DNA of 64,000 nt from Rhyacichthys aspro (taxonomy: Eukaryota; Chordata; Actinopteri; Gobiiformes; Rhyacichthyidae), in NCBI GenBank assembly GCA_036850595.1, contig CM072158.1, positions 16,755,422 through 16,819,421 of the forward strand, given 5' to 3'. Shown in pieces: positions 35,971 to 48,815 of the stretch (position 1 is its first letter; the number at the start of each line of letters is the position of its first letter). The position numbers and the translations under genes were made by a program. The notes below the pieces were generated by a model that was not told the origin of the DNA, ran no database searches, and saw only the letters and a list, made by a program, of their open reading frames with translations.

Positions 35971-38900
35971 TCTATTGTTCAGAGGTTTACCACTTATTAG
36001 CTGTAATAGCTGTGTAGAAATGCCTCTAAGTATACTATACTGACCCGACCAGAACCATTCCTCTCCAGTTGAAACATGCCTTTGGAGTCAACCCTCACTT
36101 CCTTTGACTTTCTTCACATCAACAAGAGACAATATACTACAGAATATCGATGTATTTCTGTGCATGACCTATTCTGTGTTTGTACCTTGATGGAAAACGT
36201 TAAAGAGAGCAATTACCCTGACATTTGTCTTGAGGTAGTTCATCTATGGGCGGGTCTTACAGAAATTGGTTAGGGGGAAAACAGTGCTATCCAAAGTAAT
36301 AATAAACTAAAAGGATCTGATTTTAATGATGTAAGATAATTATATCATCCAAGTAAATGAGAAATGCTCAACTTGTCCTGGTTTGGTCTTTTGTCCATGA
36401 CCCGAGGCAAACCAATTACACGGCAATCTATTCGTTCAGTGAGTATAGTCCTCAAATGCCACCAAGTCTTGATTTGAGTTGAGTGGAACTGTAAAAAAGT
36501 GCACAGAAAGGACTCTTATTGACATGGTTGTGAGGAAAAGCAACTTGTCAGAAAAGCAGCGGATGCGAGGCAGTCGATCCGGCGACTACATCTGAGAGGA
36601 CTGATTGTCTTGTTCTCTGTAAACACACATCGCTCGAGAAGCCAGGCAGCTGCGCGCGGCCGGCGATGGAGTGAAAATAAAATAAATTAGGAGACGGAAA
36701 AAGAGCATCCCTGAGAGAACGGATGGCTAAAAATATATCCTTTCTGTGCCTTCCCAAGGTCACTCTGTCATTTTGATTTGATTGGAACACAGCAGTCACA
36801 GCCATCTTCCTCATGAGCCTCACTAACAAGCATGGTATTACTCTGGCGGCAACCGCTCCAATGAAAGTCCATGTCTCAAGTACTTAAAGCTCATATTCTC
36901 TCAATTGGATACACAAATATACACAGATGAAGCTCGAAGTCTGTGTTTAACATTCTTTTTGTTTGCATTTTATGTTTTCTGAAAGCCAGAGATGTAGAGA
37001 TACAGACTAGGGACTTGCCATGTCATAATCACTACAATATTTATGGTGTGATTTTTCTGGTGCTAAAGGTCATTATATCAATAACAAGTCATGCAGCAAG
37101 TCATGAAACAGTCATGAACGAGAACTGCACTCCACGTCTTTCTCTCACGGTGCACCAAAGCACAGAGAGATTCAAAAAGACACGTGGGTTCCCTCAGAAC
37201 TTTAGGACTTGTCTCTAGGACGTGTCTCAGAAACAAATTTAAAACTTCTGGGTCCCTGGACATTATTTTGTGTTTTTTTTTTATTTTAGTTTTGCTTATT
37301 TTAGCTGTGTTTATGCAAATGGCATAACATTTGGCCAGGTTGTGTATTTTGGGGTGATTTTTATTTTTTTCTTCAAATCTTTCATATGCCTTTTAAAATA
37401 AATAGTGCCACCAATGTCCCTTTTGCATCTTTTTTGTGCCTTTGACTCCTGTTCAAGGTGTTGAAATCCCTTAATGTTTCCATGGCAACCATTAAAAAAC
37501 TTAAGGTTGGTTTAACCAACGTTAAAGGCTTTGTTTACTACAAAACTTATGCAGTGGAGACAGAGAGGCCGATAGGAGGCAGATTGTATCAGCAGCAGCT
37601 AAACTCTGTGAAATGCTGCTATCGTCCTGTGATCTCTGACATTATTTCAGAACACAGACTAGAACTAAACGTAATTTAAGCTTAAGCTTCAGTCCTACTT
37701 TGTCATGTTATACCATAATTCTACTCCAAATCACATCATCTCGCCTAGCTTAGCAGTACCTATTAGTGCACAGTTACATTTACCTGCGTGCTAAAAAAGT
37801 CAGTTTAAATGTGAACTAAGGCAATAATTTAAATTTCTCTGTTGTCATGTTGACAGACTGAATTTCTGTCAGACAGATGTTTTTGTGCTTCTTGTTTTGT
37901 GAATTGCACACGTTGGCCATTCAAACTAGATCTGGTTTGTATTTATAACAAAGCACTGACCCTTGCTGCTTCTTGGATCCTTGCAACATGAGCCGACATT
38001 AACACTTTAAATCATCATTGTTATTATCAGAAAGTTTGGCCCATGTGATGCTTATGATTGTCTTTTTTATGCACAGTGCTTGCACTAGGGGTGTTTAATG
38101 GTTCCATCAAGTATTGATAGAGATGATACAGAACAAGAAAGTATACGCATAATAAAGAGACAGCTTAGGAAATGAATGTTTCTTTTCAAAATTAGTTGTG
38201 TATGAGGAAGTACATACACAACAACAGGGAATAAGTGCCAAATAGTCATGTGCTTTTTGGGAATTTGGCCTTTTTCCTTTGTTTTTGTATTTGTTCTGCC
38301 TATTTGCGTCTGTGCTGAGCATAAATGCAACACAAAACTGATCAAAATGGGAGAAGAAATGAGCATGAAACTGTTCTTTAGTGGCGATATTTTTAATCTT
38401 TCAACAACTGATGTCCATGGGCTGTAAATATAACATCAAATATTTTCAAATTCAAAGAGAGCATGAATAAGCCTTTTGATTAATTCATTTGCTTTGCTTC
38501 AACCTTCGTGCTTAGTGTTTGTTAAGCAGGTACACTGCAGAACAATCCCGGTGGTGAATTATTTGCAGAGCGGTGCAGACTTTATCCTGGCGTGGTGTTA
38601 CACGAGGGCAGCTTTAGAGGAAACAGCTCCTCGCCTTAATGTTTGTTTACACCTGTGTTTGCCTGCTGATCATCGGCAGCTGGAGGTCAGAGTCTAACTA
38701 GAGTTTTATTGAACAGCTCGACATGTAAATATATGACTGGTTTGCTTAGCTGAGTCACTGTTGCCATAACAGGAGATTCTTAAAAGCACTGACATTTCTG
38801 TGTAAATATTATCTTACAGAAATGCTGCAAGGAAAAATAAACAAAGCATCTGAAAAAGTTGCAGAAAGCTCAAATGAAAGCATGGGAGTTTCCGCAAAAA

Positions 38901-39530
38901 CAGACGTAGGACATCTGTGGAACATGTCTGATAGTGTGACGTAGGTGGCTTGGACATGAGTAAGTCTGTTTCTCAAATATCAGAAGTGGTGAATCATGCT
39001 TGAAATTGATAAAACCGTGTCCACATTTGAGTTGGAGCTAAAATTAGCAGGAATTGCATTTGGGTGTTTACAAAAGTGAAAATGATTCAGCAGGAGCAAG
39101 ACTAGGCAGTAAAATGGTTATTTAAAGACATGCTAAACCCGTTGACCGGGGTGTATCCCTTGTTATATGCACTATACCAGGTGAGCCGCTGAGGTGCAAT
39201 ATCAGTGTTGACATCAGTTGGGTTCACAGCGACCCTGCTGGTCTGGCAGCTGTACCTATCCATGTGAATGCACTTTAAATATGCATTAAAGTGACATTTG
39301 CATTTTTTTTAATTTTTTTTTTGTTGACTGTTAGTTTACCTTCTTTACAGATGAAATTTCTTGATGTAGGAAAATTAAAAAAAAAAACTTGATCAAAGTT
39401 GCACATTTCCGGTTTGGAAAGACTTACCTATTCTGAATGACTTTTGACATGTGACACTTTCTCTCTTTAATAGCGTCAGTTTTTTAAATTCATTTTATAG
39501 ACAATCTTAATCATATCAGCATTATTTATC
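35971..39530. other. Intergenic; nothing firm
   Basis: 3.5 kb without a supported exon. 36540-36830 is GC-richer (GCGCGCGGCCGGCG near 36650) and repeat-free, and 38480-38700 is similarly balanced. Both are only weak candidates for regulatory DNA. Confidence 0.3.
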
Positions 39531-39605
39531 AGTTTCAATGGTGTAAAACACTTTGATCAACCGGTTGTTGTAAAGTTCTATGTAAATAAAGGTTTAGTGA
39601 TAAAT
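39531..39605 (+). mobile_element. LINE 3'-tail fragment
   Basis: AAAACACTTTGATCAACCGG, TTGTTGTAAAGTTCTATG and TAAATAAAGG form the standard ending of fish RTE/Expander-like LINEs (CACTTTGA...TGCTATATAAATAAAG). Only the last 70 bases or so are recognisable. Confidence 0.55.
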
Positions 39606-39800
39606 ACAAATGAACAAATTTATTCATACACTGCAATACTACCATGTTGGCTTATCTTAAATTCCTCAAAGTTTGCTTAAATTGAGTGTTTTTACTGATT
39701 TGTCTGCTGAACATAAAAAAGTGCTTTGAAAAATTGTGAGAAAGAATCAAATCCGCAAATTGTAAAAGGAGTTTGTAGACACTGGATGATGTGTAATGAC

Positions 39801-40292
39801 TCTGTAGCCAGTGGTGGAATGTAAAGAAAATACTCCTTTACTGTACAATTTTCAAGAATACGTACTTTACTTAAGTAGATTTTTAAGAGCGTACTTGGAC
39901 TTTTACTCCATACACTCCAGTACTATTTTAAGGAGCAAATATCTGTACTTACTACTCCTTTTTACTCCTTTTTTACAAGTCCAAGTAAAATTACGCACAC
40001 AAATGAGTACCTAAACCTGTAGCACTCAGTTTTACGAAGCACACATGAACGCGGCAACATACAAGTAGCTTTTCCGTCCAACTAGTAAACACACATGTAA
40101 ACTTCACCTTAATTAGTAGCATAATGATTGAGTCGAATACTTTTATACTTTAGGAACATTTCAAAGCAAGTACTTAAAATATTTTCACTTCAGATTTTAA
40201 TATGATACTTTTACTTCAGTGCTTTTCTATCTCTTTATCATCTTTATCTTATCAGAGGAATTAAGTTGACTTCATCCACCACTGTCTGTATG
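39801..40292. mobile_element. hAT-type MITE (CAGTGGTGGAA class)
   Basis: The element at 39809-40284 begins CAGTGGTGGAATG and ends CATCCACCACTG. The flanking 8-mers are TCTGTAGC and TCTGTATG, a target duplication with two later changes. The interior has TACTTTACTTAAGTAGATTT and TACTTTTACTTCAGTG, the hallmark of a very common fish MITE. It contains no transposase. Confidence 0.92.
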
Positions 40293-41380
40293 TAGGATAG
40301 GATAAAACAACACACACCACCCTCACTACAGCTCCTTTGTAGGGTTAACTGCTTATTAAATTGTAAAGGGCACTAAAAATGTACTGAAAAATGACATCTT
40401 CTGTGTTTATTACCACAAACTTCATGATAGTTTTTAAGAGCACTTTTAAGAGTTGACTTGTGTTTTGCAGCACTTTATAAATATGTTTCCAAAAGTGCCC
40501 AAAGCCATGAAGTAAACCATCAGGCAAATATTTCCCCCTTTTGTATTCACTGCCCATGCAAACGTCCATTCTGGTTAGTCCACAAATCACACACTCTGAA
40601 CATCACCTCACCCTCTGTGACGACGCACACTTTAAATGGAACAACAAAAACACAACGTGACAGCGGAGTGTGTGGGCAGCTGGGAGGAGTGGAGCGGTGT
40701 TTTTGTGCACGGTAAGACTTAGTCAGCCACCCCCATGCAGTGTCGCAGGCTGATCCACGCTAACAAACAGCTGCGCTACACCGCCGATGCGTGGCTGCGC
40801 CTGAGCCCGAGCCGCCGCACAAATACGACATGTGAGAAAGGAAGTTACAAAACAACCTCACAGACGTTTGTCCCGCAGACCTGACAGAAAACAGAACCGG
40901 ACACATGCATACTCATATCAGGAAGAGGAAGTGGGCGATGTCTAGATTTGAAAACTGAAACTCTGGATGTTTGCTGTGACAGTTCTGCAGGCGAGTTACA
41001 GGGTAAACAAAACTGTTTTAGCTTCACTTTGTCACAGAAAGCTGTCGTAACTGGTGTTTTTTCCCTGTCATGTGTTATGCCTTTTTCTTTTTACATATAT
41101 ATTGAAAGATAAGCTTAATTAGGAGGCACTGGGCTCAACAACGCAAAGCTGATAGACCTGATATTCCCCAAGAACCAAGGAGGAGAAGGCAGTGGTGATA
41201 GCTAGGGTCAGGAAAGACAATTCAAATTTTTGCATGTGTCATGTATCAGCTTGATGGCCTATGCATACAGTGTTTATGATGGAATTAGTGCTTCTTTGAT
41301 TGTTGTGTAACCTCCCACAAATATATAATAACAATGATGCTCAAGTCTTATAATAGATTTGAAAGGTTTCGCCTGATTTT
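40293..41380. other. Intergenic; GC-richer block at 40600-40830
   Basis: 40600-40830 holds a cluster of CG dinucleotides (GCCGATGCGTGGCTGCGCC, GAGCCGCCGCAC) in an otherwise AT-rich area. It might be a CpG-rich regulatory element or an unrecognised promoter. No exon could be supported next to it. Confidence 0.35.
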
Positions 41381-42700
41381 ATTATTTTACCAGACATTTC
41401 TGACAATATCCTAATGTTTTTCACTTTGATAATATTTGAAGTGGATAGCAGTCACCTGATGCAAACATTTTACTGGACATTTTAACCAGATGCTATTTTT
41501 TTCATGAGGTTTTGTACCAGATGATATGTTTTAGCGGTGGTGGAAATTTTAGATATGACTAGACATTTTGTGATGATGTTTAATTTTCCACCTGATACTA
41601 ATGTTTTAGTAGATACACTTTACTAGGCAAGTTTGAATGAGACACACACATACGACTATATTGGACATTTTTTCCTTGATAAAGTGAATTTGCGTGTCAG
41701 TTAATATAGAAGTAATATAGAAAATATAGAAAAGCTTTATTGTCATTAAACATATAAATTTCATGTATAGTACAATGAAATTTGTAGTGCTGTACCTAAA
41801 GCAGTATCACACCCACATACTTCACTAAACACACACAAACGCACAATTATACACACCATAAAAAATATTGAAATAGTAAAAGTTATCAAAACATAATAAG
41901 AACTCAGAGGCAGTTGTTGTGCTTGATATCAATACTGCACAAAGTGTCCACAGTGCCTACAAGAACAAAGTAATAAATAAAAAATAAAAGAATAGTTTTG
42001 ACTGTCAGTGTTGGATAGAATTAAGTTTAATAAAATCATGTTTAAGTTGAATGTTATGTTAAATGTAGCATTCATTGTTAACACACTAATACAAATAATA
42101 TTTCCGCCTGATAGTAACATTTAACTGGACGTTTAACATCTGCTCCTAATATTTGAATGGTGTTAGATAATGTTTGAATAGTGGCAGATATTTTATCGCT
42201 TGATTAAACAGAAAGGCCAAAAGGTAAACAGATATTTGATGATAGTTTAATTGTGTATTTTTTTTCTAAATGCATACAGCTATGAGTTCATTCAAAAGTT
42301 TTATTTTAAGGGTACCATATTACTTGATAATTTCTGTAATCATTTTCAACTTTTCTAATATATTTATAGTAAATATTTCAGTGATGTTACCAAATGCATT
42401 CCCATGTTGATATTTTAATGGATTTTTACTGCAGTTTTATTGGATAGTTTTGACTCAGTGGTCACACTTTACCATCACACAAATACATTTACCCAGATGC
42501 TTACATCTTACATCTACAACTCATGCTGAAGTACAGGTAAAAGGACATTTTACCTCATGCTAATGTATTCGAAGATATTTGCTGTATTCTGGACATAACT
42601 GGATGTAGCTTAATGGCTGTTTCCACCTGTTGCAAACTTTCCACCAAACAACTCTGACCTAACTATATTTTCTTGGACTTTTTTCCTCCTGACGCAGCAG
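41381..42700. repeat. Possible ancient degenerate tandem array
   Basis: Variants of CCTGATGCTAATGTTTTACT plus GGACATTTT recur every few tens of bases (for example near 41395, 41455, 41505, 41590, 42105, 42490, 42545 and 42650). The spacing is irregular and identity is low. A LINE fragment at 41708-42060 interrupts it. Chance similarity in AT-rich DNA cannot be excluded. Confidence 0.35.
41708..42060 (-). mobile_element. LINE 3' region, minus strand
   Basis: GAAAAGCTTTATTGTCATTA, then ATAGTACAATGAAATTTG, is the minus-strand form of the fish LINE ending CAAATTTCATTGTAC...AATGACAATAAAG. It continues as A-rich, short-repeat sequence (AAAGTAATAAATAAAAAAT). The inner boundary is approximate. Confidence 0.55.
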
Positions 42701-45590
42701 ACAGCCCAAAATGGTCTGTTTTAATGTTACATAAAGTCAACAAATATATGTCGCCATCTTTAAACACCAGGTCACTGATGAACTTTCACTTTGTCACTCT
42801 GATTGCTCTATTTACGTCCATAAAACCAGTCCATTTATTTAAGAGGATTTGGAGGATTTGTGTGGCATTTCATACAGGCGGGGGTTTTGTGGAGCTGACC
42901 CTCACTCTAGACGTGCACGTTGTGAATGGACGTGCGCGGGAGATAAATGGTCACGCAGCGACCCTGGCATGAGAGCTCGGAGCGGCAGATTCATGGCCAG
43001 ACAGCAGAAATCTGTCAGCTTCCTGGCAACGTGAGAGGACACCTGGAGTAATGTAAGCAGCCCTCCCCGGCCCGTTCCTTTCTGCGACTCCCCTCACGGT
43101 CTCTCATTTTCCCTTTATCTCGCCGTCCCATCCCCCCGCTGCCCACCCCCTCCTTGTGACTCATCAGCACAACCTTAATCACCAATGAGTGGGCATTGCC
43201 TCCACAGATGTAGAAGAGCTGGGGGTGAATACCCAGCTGGTGCACTCTTGCCCCCTGCTGGAGGATGGCATGTATTACTTTGAAGAAAAAAAAACAGCTA
43301 AGATGTTAAAAGGATGGGTCCAGTGTTGGGTGAAAATGTTTTGATGAAATGAATGAATAGTTTATGAGACACAGTAGCACTCCTGCAGTTTGGAGAAGCA
43401 GACAGGAGCAACGTAAGAGATAATACAATATGGACTGACAAGAGCATATTATATAGAAGGAATTTTACATGCATTAATTGTGATTTATTTGGCAGACATT
43501 TCTTCTCTTCAATATAATTCCAGATCCAAGAACTTCCACTTTTTAAATGTATGGTCACTTTTATCTACCCCTCTTTACTAAAACATGGGCAATTATTAAT
43601 AAATATGAATGAATGTTTAAGACATTAACTGACTAAAATCCTTTTTAATCAGTAACTATATTGAAAAGTTTACTGCATAGATAAGTAAATTCCAAAACAT
43701 CTTGGACTCTTATAATTAAAAAAAAACTACTGCAACAAAAATGACCTCAATATTTTGCACATGAAAATGAATGTCCTGAAGTAATCTAATAAACTGTTTT
43801 AACCAAATCCAAATCATGACGTGGAAAGTGACAACAAAATTAAATGAAAAAAAATAAAGGTGTAAAATTTGATGCAATTACAAAATCATTGAAAAGAGGA
43901 CACAAATGTATAGTTCTAAAAATGTGCCACTTTCCATATTACAGCCTACAGTTCAGAGGTGCTCTACTGGCTGTTTACCTCAAGCACTAGCAACATTTGA
44001 CTGTTACATATCCCCAAATTTGACCTTTTTCCAAATGGCAGTCAGTCATACATCCAGACACATTATCAGTGATGTACCTGGTCTTTCAACAATCATACAC
44101 TCTCGTCAGGCGACCCCCCGCTTGTGTCCAAGTAATGTTACCTGACCCATAGCTCCTCTCTTTTGATCAACATCCACCTCCAAGCGACTTCAGCTGCCTC
44201 CGTCATCAGTTAGGTGGACTTATTCTGCTTTTGCCTCTGATTCCTAATATATTGTTGGCCCTACATGTGATCTTCTTATGGCACCGTTAGCTCTAGGAGG
44301 ATCTATTAGTTACACTTAGGTCTTAGTGTTGTCTATGCAGTCATTTCTGCCTCTATAAATTCCATTGGCCAACTTGACATCACAGTCCTTTGGTATTATT
44401 TGTGTTGATTTTTTTCTACTTTCCTGGTCAGAGAAATGACCTTGAATTTCATTTAATTGTCCAAATAACCAATAAATAATGCTTAGATAATTAATTGTAT
44501 TGTTCATGATTGTATATGTAAACATGATCCATATTGTGTTTGAAAGCTAAATAGTTAAAAAATAATGGTGCATCACATGTATGACTTTTTTGTAAACCCA
44601 ATAAAAATTTTAAGTTTGAGTTTTGACCCTCTGAGGCCTCTGTAGTCTGTCGACCAGCATTTTAATTAAAGCCAAATTACAGTCATCTCTTTATCTTTCC
44701 ACTTTGACCAATCCAAATTAACACTGTCAATTCCAACTAATGGCTCTACATTTGACAAGACGATATCTCACTTATTGTTTAGATTTTTTCTTACCAATAA
44801 CTATCTGCAGATAAAAATGTATTGTGTTTGAATGCATAAAAAGACAGAGTTCCTGCACGAAGCTGCAAACTCTGGCAGATGGGCTTTGATTTGATGAGGA
44901 GCTAAACCCCTACTTCACCTTGCACTTCCTGCCACTCGAAGGACTCATGCCCAGGTTTTTAATTAAGGTTGTAATCATGAGGTGCAGCAGAACGACTGTC
45001 TGGCCTGATGCAGAAACTCTCAGACTAAGAATTCTCCCCAAATGTCTGGAGCTGCCTCATATATCATCCAATCCATACAGTTGTCCAACCCTGGTTCCTG
45101 TTCTGATGCAATATATCCAGGCTAGAGCAGCAACTCTCTTGAACCTGATAATTCAATACTGATACTCATGTAAAAAGCTATACGCACATCATTTTTTACA
45201 CTGTTTTCTTACTATGTGAACATGCTCTAACTTGTCTAACTTTTTTTTTTGATACTGAATATGCTGTTTATTATATGCAACATTATTAATATGGTAATGT
45301 TATCAAAAATTACCATGTCAGAAATATCATTTATGTCAATATGATTAAGTACATTTGTATCATTTATGTTGTTTAAGAGGCTTAAATCTTTTTATCTATT
45401 AACTCATTTCTTAAAACCAATTTTTATAGGCTGGCTTTTATATGATATTTCTTTTTTTTATTTCTTTTTATTTCTTTTTATTCTTTTTATAACAGCGATG
45501 CCATCATCTTAAATCTGTGTCATTATGTCAGTAATTTTGGACAAACTCATAATTTTGTTGCTGCTGTTTTATTATTTTACTGTACGCATT
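42701..45590. other. Intergenic; nothing firm
   Basis: No gene. 42840-43230 is the GC-richest part, with a polypyrimidine stretch at 43070-43160. 45440-45500 is a short TTTCTTTTTATTTC-type tandem. The remainder is AT-rich and unassigned. Confidence 0.3.
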
Positions 45591-45668
45591 ATTTTTATTA
45601 TTAAGCACTTTGTAAACCATGTTTTTAAAAGTGCTATAAAAATAAAGATTACTATTATTATTAATATT
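45591..45668 (+). mobile_element. RTE-like LINE 3' tail
   Basis: TTAAGCACTTTGTAAACCAT, GTTTTTAAAAGTGCTAT and AAAAATAAAGATTACTATT end in ATT repeats. It is the plus-strand counterpart of the fragment at 20555-20640. The 5' part may extend upstream but is not recognisable. Confidence 0.65.
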
Positions 45669-47772
45669 ACTTTTGTATAAATGTGTGAACTAATAAAGTA
45701 TTTAAAGATGCAAAACTCAAAAAAAGTATTTTATCAATAATTAAACGGTAAGAGAGCTAGGTTACCACACTAGATGTTATCTCTAATCTAGCCTGACCAG
45801 CCATTCCTATTCACTTTTGCATCTGGTATCCTGCAGCCAAGTGCAAAATGGAAGAGTTAAACTATCTCAGGACCTTGTTCACGAGTGAGTAATACATAGA
45901 ACGGAAGATTGAGTGATGGAAAGGCATTAGCAGAAATCTGGTGGATGTACTGGTCTGTTGTGGAGAAAATGGACCTAAGACAAATAGCAAAGCTCAGTCA
46001 CATAGAGCTAAGAGTAGGATGGATGGATAGTCCTGACCCTTGACCCAACTGATATTTTTTGAGATCGAGTAACTGCTTTTGTTGTGGAAATGAAGGCAAT
46101 CGCGGTAACAGAGCTAAACACAGAAAGTGGCAACTAAAGGTGCACAGCATACTGGACAAAAACCTACAACCTACTGCCCAGTCCTTGTTATGTCAGGCTG
46201 CCACATCATCATTATCTTTCTCAAAAAAGATGTTGCCATAAGAACCAGTCCAGTTAGTGACAAAGAGAATGAAACAAACTAAAAACAGACTGTGACAAAA
46301 AAAAGAAAATAAATCAAAACATTCAAAAAATGTGCATGTTTTATGAAATGTTTTATGTACTCTGGCAGGCTAGGTTAAGTCAAATGCCTTATGCAACTTA
46401 TGCCAACAATCAAATATCACAAGCCATATTTTCATCGCATTATTCACCATAGGTATTGTGTCTTCTCTGCTCTTGGGAAGCTTGTTCTAAAGTCAATATG
46501 AGTGGAGGAGCACCCTGCGTGTGGTTCGGTGTAAGACACAGTGTGAGATGATAATAAGAAGGCGTCAGCATGCTAAATAGATAAATGAACACGAGGAGGC
46601 TTGATAAATCATACAGTCAAGGCTGATCTAAGCAATGATCAATCAAAGCCACGAGGCATGGCGCGGGAGCTGCTCTGACGCCGCGCTGATGATGACAAAG
46701 CTTATGAGTGTGTGCAACTAAGCAGCAGTAGCATTAAGAACTCGGAGGTAAGACAGTGGAGCAAAAAACTGAGATTACAATACGCAAACTGAGGCCTGGA
46801 GTATTTGGAACCACGAGTTATAACCATCTTTGGAAATAGACACGAAGTATGAGAAGTCTGATGTTTCGTAGAAGGTCAGGCTAACCACAGCTAAGGTGAG
46901 TGAGCTTGATATTATATAATATTTAAAAATTTGAAATAAACATTGTGGGACTATTAATGTTTGCCTTGCATCACAGAAAATACTAAAATGAATGTCTTCG
47001 TCATACTAGGTTAGCACTGTCGTCAATTTGAGCAAATATGGACTTACATGATACAGTGCATACAATACTTTTCTTCTGTTGAATCAGACGAGATATTTTA
47101 AAAAAAACAAGATTAATAATTAAGAATGGATGTAACAAAGGAATGAATAAGGATTTCTACATCAGCTAAAGAGAGGCATGAGTGAATCTTTGAGATATTA
47201 GACGAATTTTTAAAAAAAAGAAAGAAAAAAGTGAATTTCGTGACCTATTTAATGTGCTAATCCAGCATTACTGTTAGACTGTCAAATGGTTAACAGTAGC
47301 TTTGTTTTATCTGGATTTTGTTGGAGAAAATTCTGCGACATTCACAATTTTACTGAGGTGAGGCAGGCCTCTACTCACATAATGTTTATCCACTGTTATC
47401 CGAAAATACAACTGCGTTTCTTCAGCGTAGCATTGGAAGTTTATTTCATTTTTGATCATTTGTCCCAATGGTGTAATATAAAGATAATACCAATGTACCC
47501 ATCTTTGCATTTCCTCATATATTCTTACTTTACTTCCTCGATGGTACAATCTCAAGATCTCAAAATGTTATATATTTAGTTTAATTTGAATAAAGAAGCT
47601 GAAATGCCATGTTTGTTGTAATTGACGTTTTGAAGAAAATGCAAAACCATAAATTCAAAAACAGAGGGTCACCTGGGAGTCAATACCTAAGCTCCTACCT
47701 AATCGCTGCATATCTTGTGTTATGTAGAGAAGAAAATAGTCTAATTTCTTGCTATACTTTAGTGACTAAATA
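45669..47772. other. Intergenic; weak regulatory candidate at 46600-46750
   Basis: No gene. 46600-46750 is repeat-free, with GATCAATCAAAG and GCGCGGGAGC phrases. 47180-47235 contains a run of A-rich short repeats. No terminal repeats found. Confidence 0.3.
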
Positions 47773-48062
47773 GTGGAATGCACACAAAAGACAGGCAGGC
47801 AGAGCACAATGAACTTTAAGACATCTCTTATTAGATTCTGGACTTTCTCACCAAAGGCCTCAGTCAGTCTGGATTGGCAGAAACACTCTGAGCTCCAGCG
47901 CCTCCCCCAGGGATGTGTCCTCAGTCTACTCTCATTCACTCTGCTGACCCAGGACTGCTCAGCCTGATCCGGCTCCTAACACATTGTCAGATTCACCGAT
48001 GACACAATGATACTGGGTCTTATCACAAACAAAGAGGGAACCAAGTAGAAGAGATGGAGCAC
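47773..48062 (+). pseudogene. LINE reverse transcriptase relic (L2-like)
   Basis: One frame reads MNFKTSLI, then LPQGCVLSLLSFTLLTQDCSA, then two stop codons (TGA and TAA near 47965-47976), then HIVRFTDDTMILGLITNK and another stop. PQGCVLSPLL and FxDDT are the finger/palm and catalytic motifs of non-LTR reverse transcriptases; here the catalytic block is FTDD. The part before PQGC only aligns if the frame shifts. The rest of ORF2, the endonuclease and the tail are absent. It is a short dead fragment of an L2/CR1-type fish LINE. Confidence 0.85.
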
Positions 48063-48084
48063 ATGTCTAAAAACTCGCTCACAC

Positions 48085-48815
48085 TACAGGGTAATTCATT
48101 ATATAAGTATGTAATGCAGACAGGATTCGTGTTGTCATGATAAACCTGGAAAAGTCATTGAAATTTAGGATACAATTTCCAGGTCCTGCAAAAGTTATGG
48201 AATTTTGTGTATCGAAACATTTTGGAAATGTAGACACCAATTTGTGACACATTGCTCTACCAACGATTAACCCGCCTGAGAAAAAAGATTTATTTTTATT
48301 GCAATTTGTCCCATTTTTATGACTGACATGTGACCGACAGATTGAGCACCTCATTACAGACTTACCTACTAGCTGTCGGTAGCAGGTAACATTAGCATTG
48401 TGCCAATATGCATGGAAACTGCTACAATGCATGGCTTTCAATGGGGAAGTAACAAGCAACACGAGACGAGGTAATTGTGCTCGAAATCATTTTACATTTC
48501 AAACATGGCCGAGGATGCGATTATATTAGCCATCTATAGGAGAGAAAAACAAGACTGATATCTGTTTTATCTTTTTCTTTCCACTGTTTGCTGTTCTCTG
48601 TGTTTTTAATAGTCTGTCACTTTCTGCATTTGGTCAGAAAGTCCAAACTAATCCCAATTACTTTTCCACAAATTAACTGGACCTTGGTTCAGTTGGATAT
48701 CCTCATAAAATGCTTCAATGAAGAATAACTATAAAAATAATTTTTTTTTGGTCATGGAAATTTAGGTTTTGGAAAAAATCAAGGTAAATCATAGGTAAAA
48801 AAGTGCATGAACCCT
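48085..48815. mobile_element. Decayed hAT-like element
   Basis: Starts near CTACAGGGTAATTCAT and ends near AGTGCATGAACCCTTAAG, an imperfect inverted pair. CTGGAAAAGTCATTGAAATT, CAGGTCCTGCAAAAGTTATGG and GGTCATGGAAATTTAGG are the GTCATGGAAATT phrases of a common fish repeat. The 8-bp target duplication could not be found, and the class is tentative. Confidence 0.5.
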
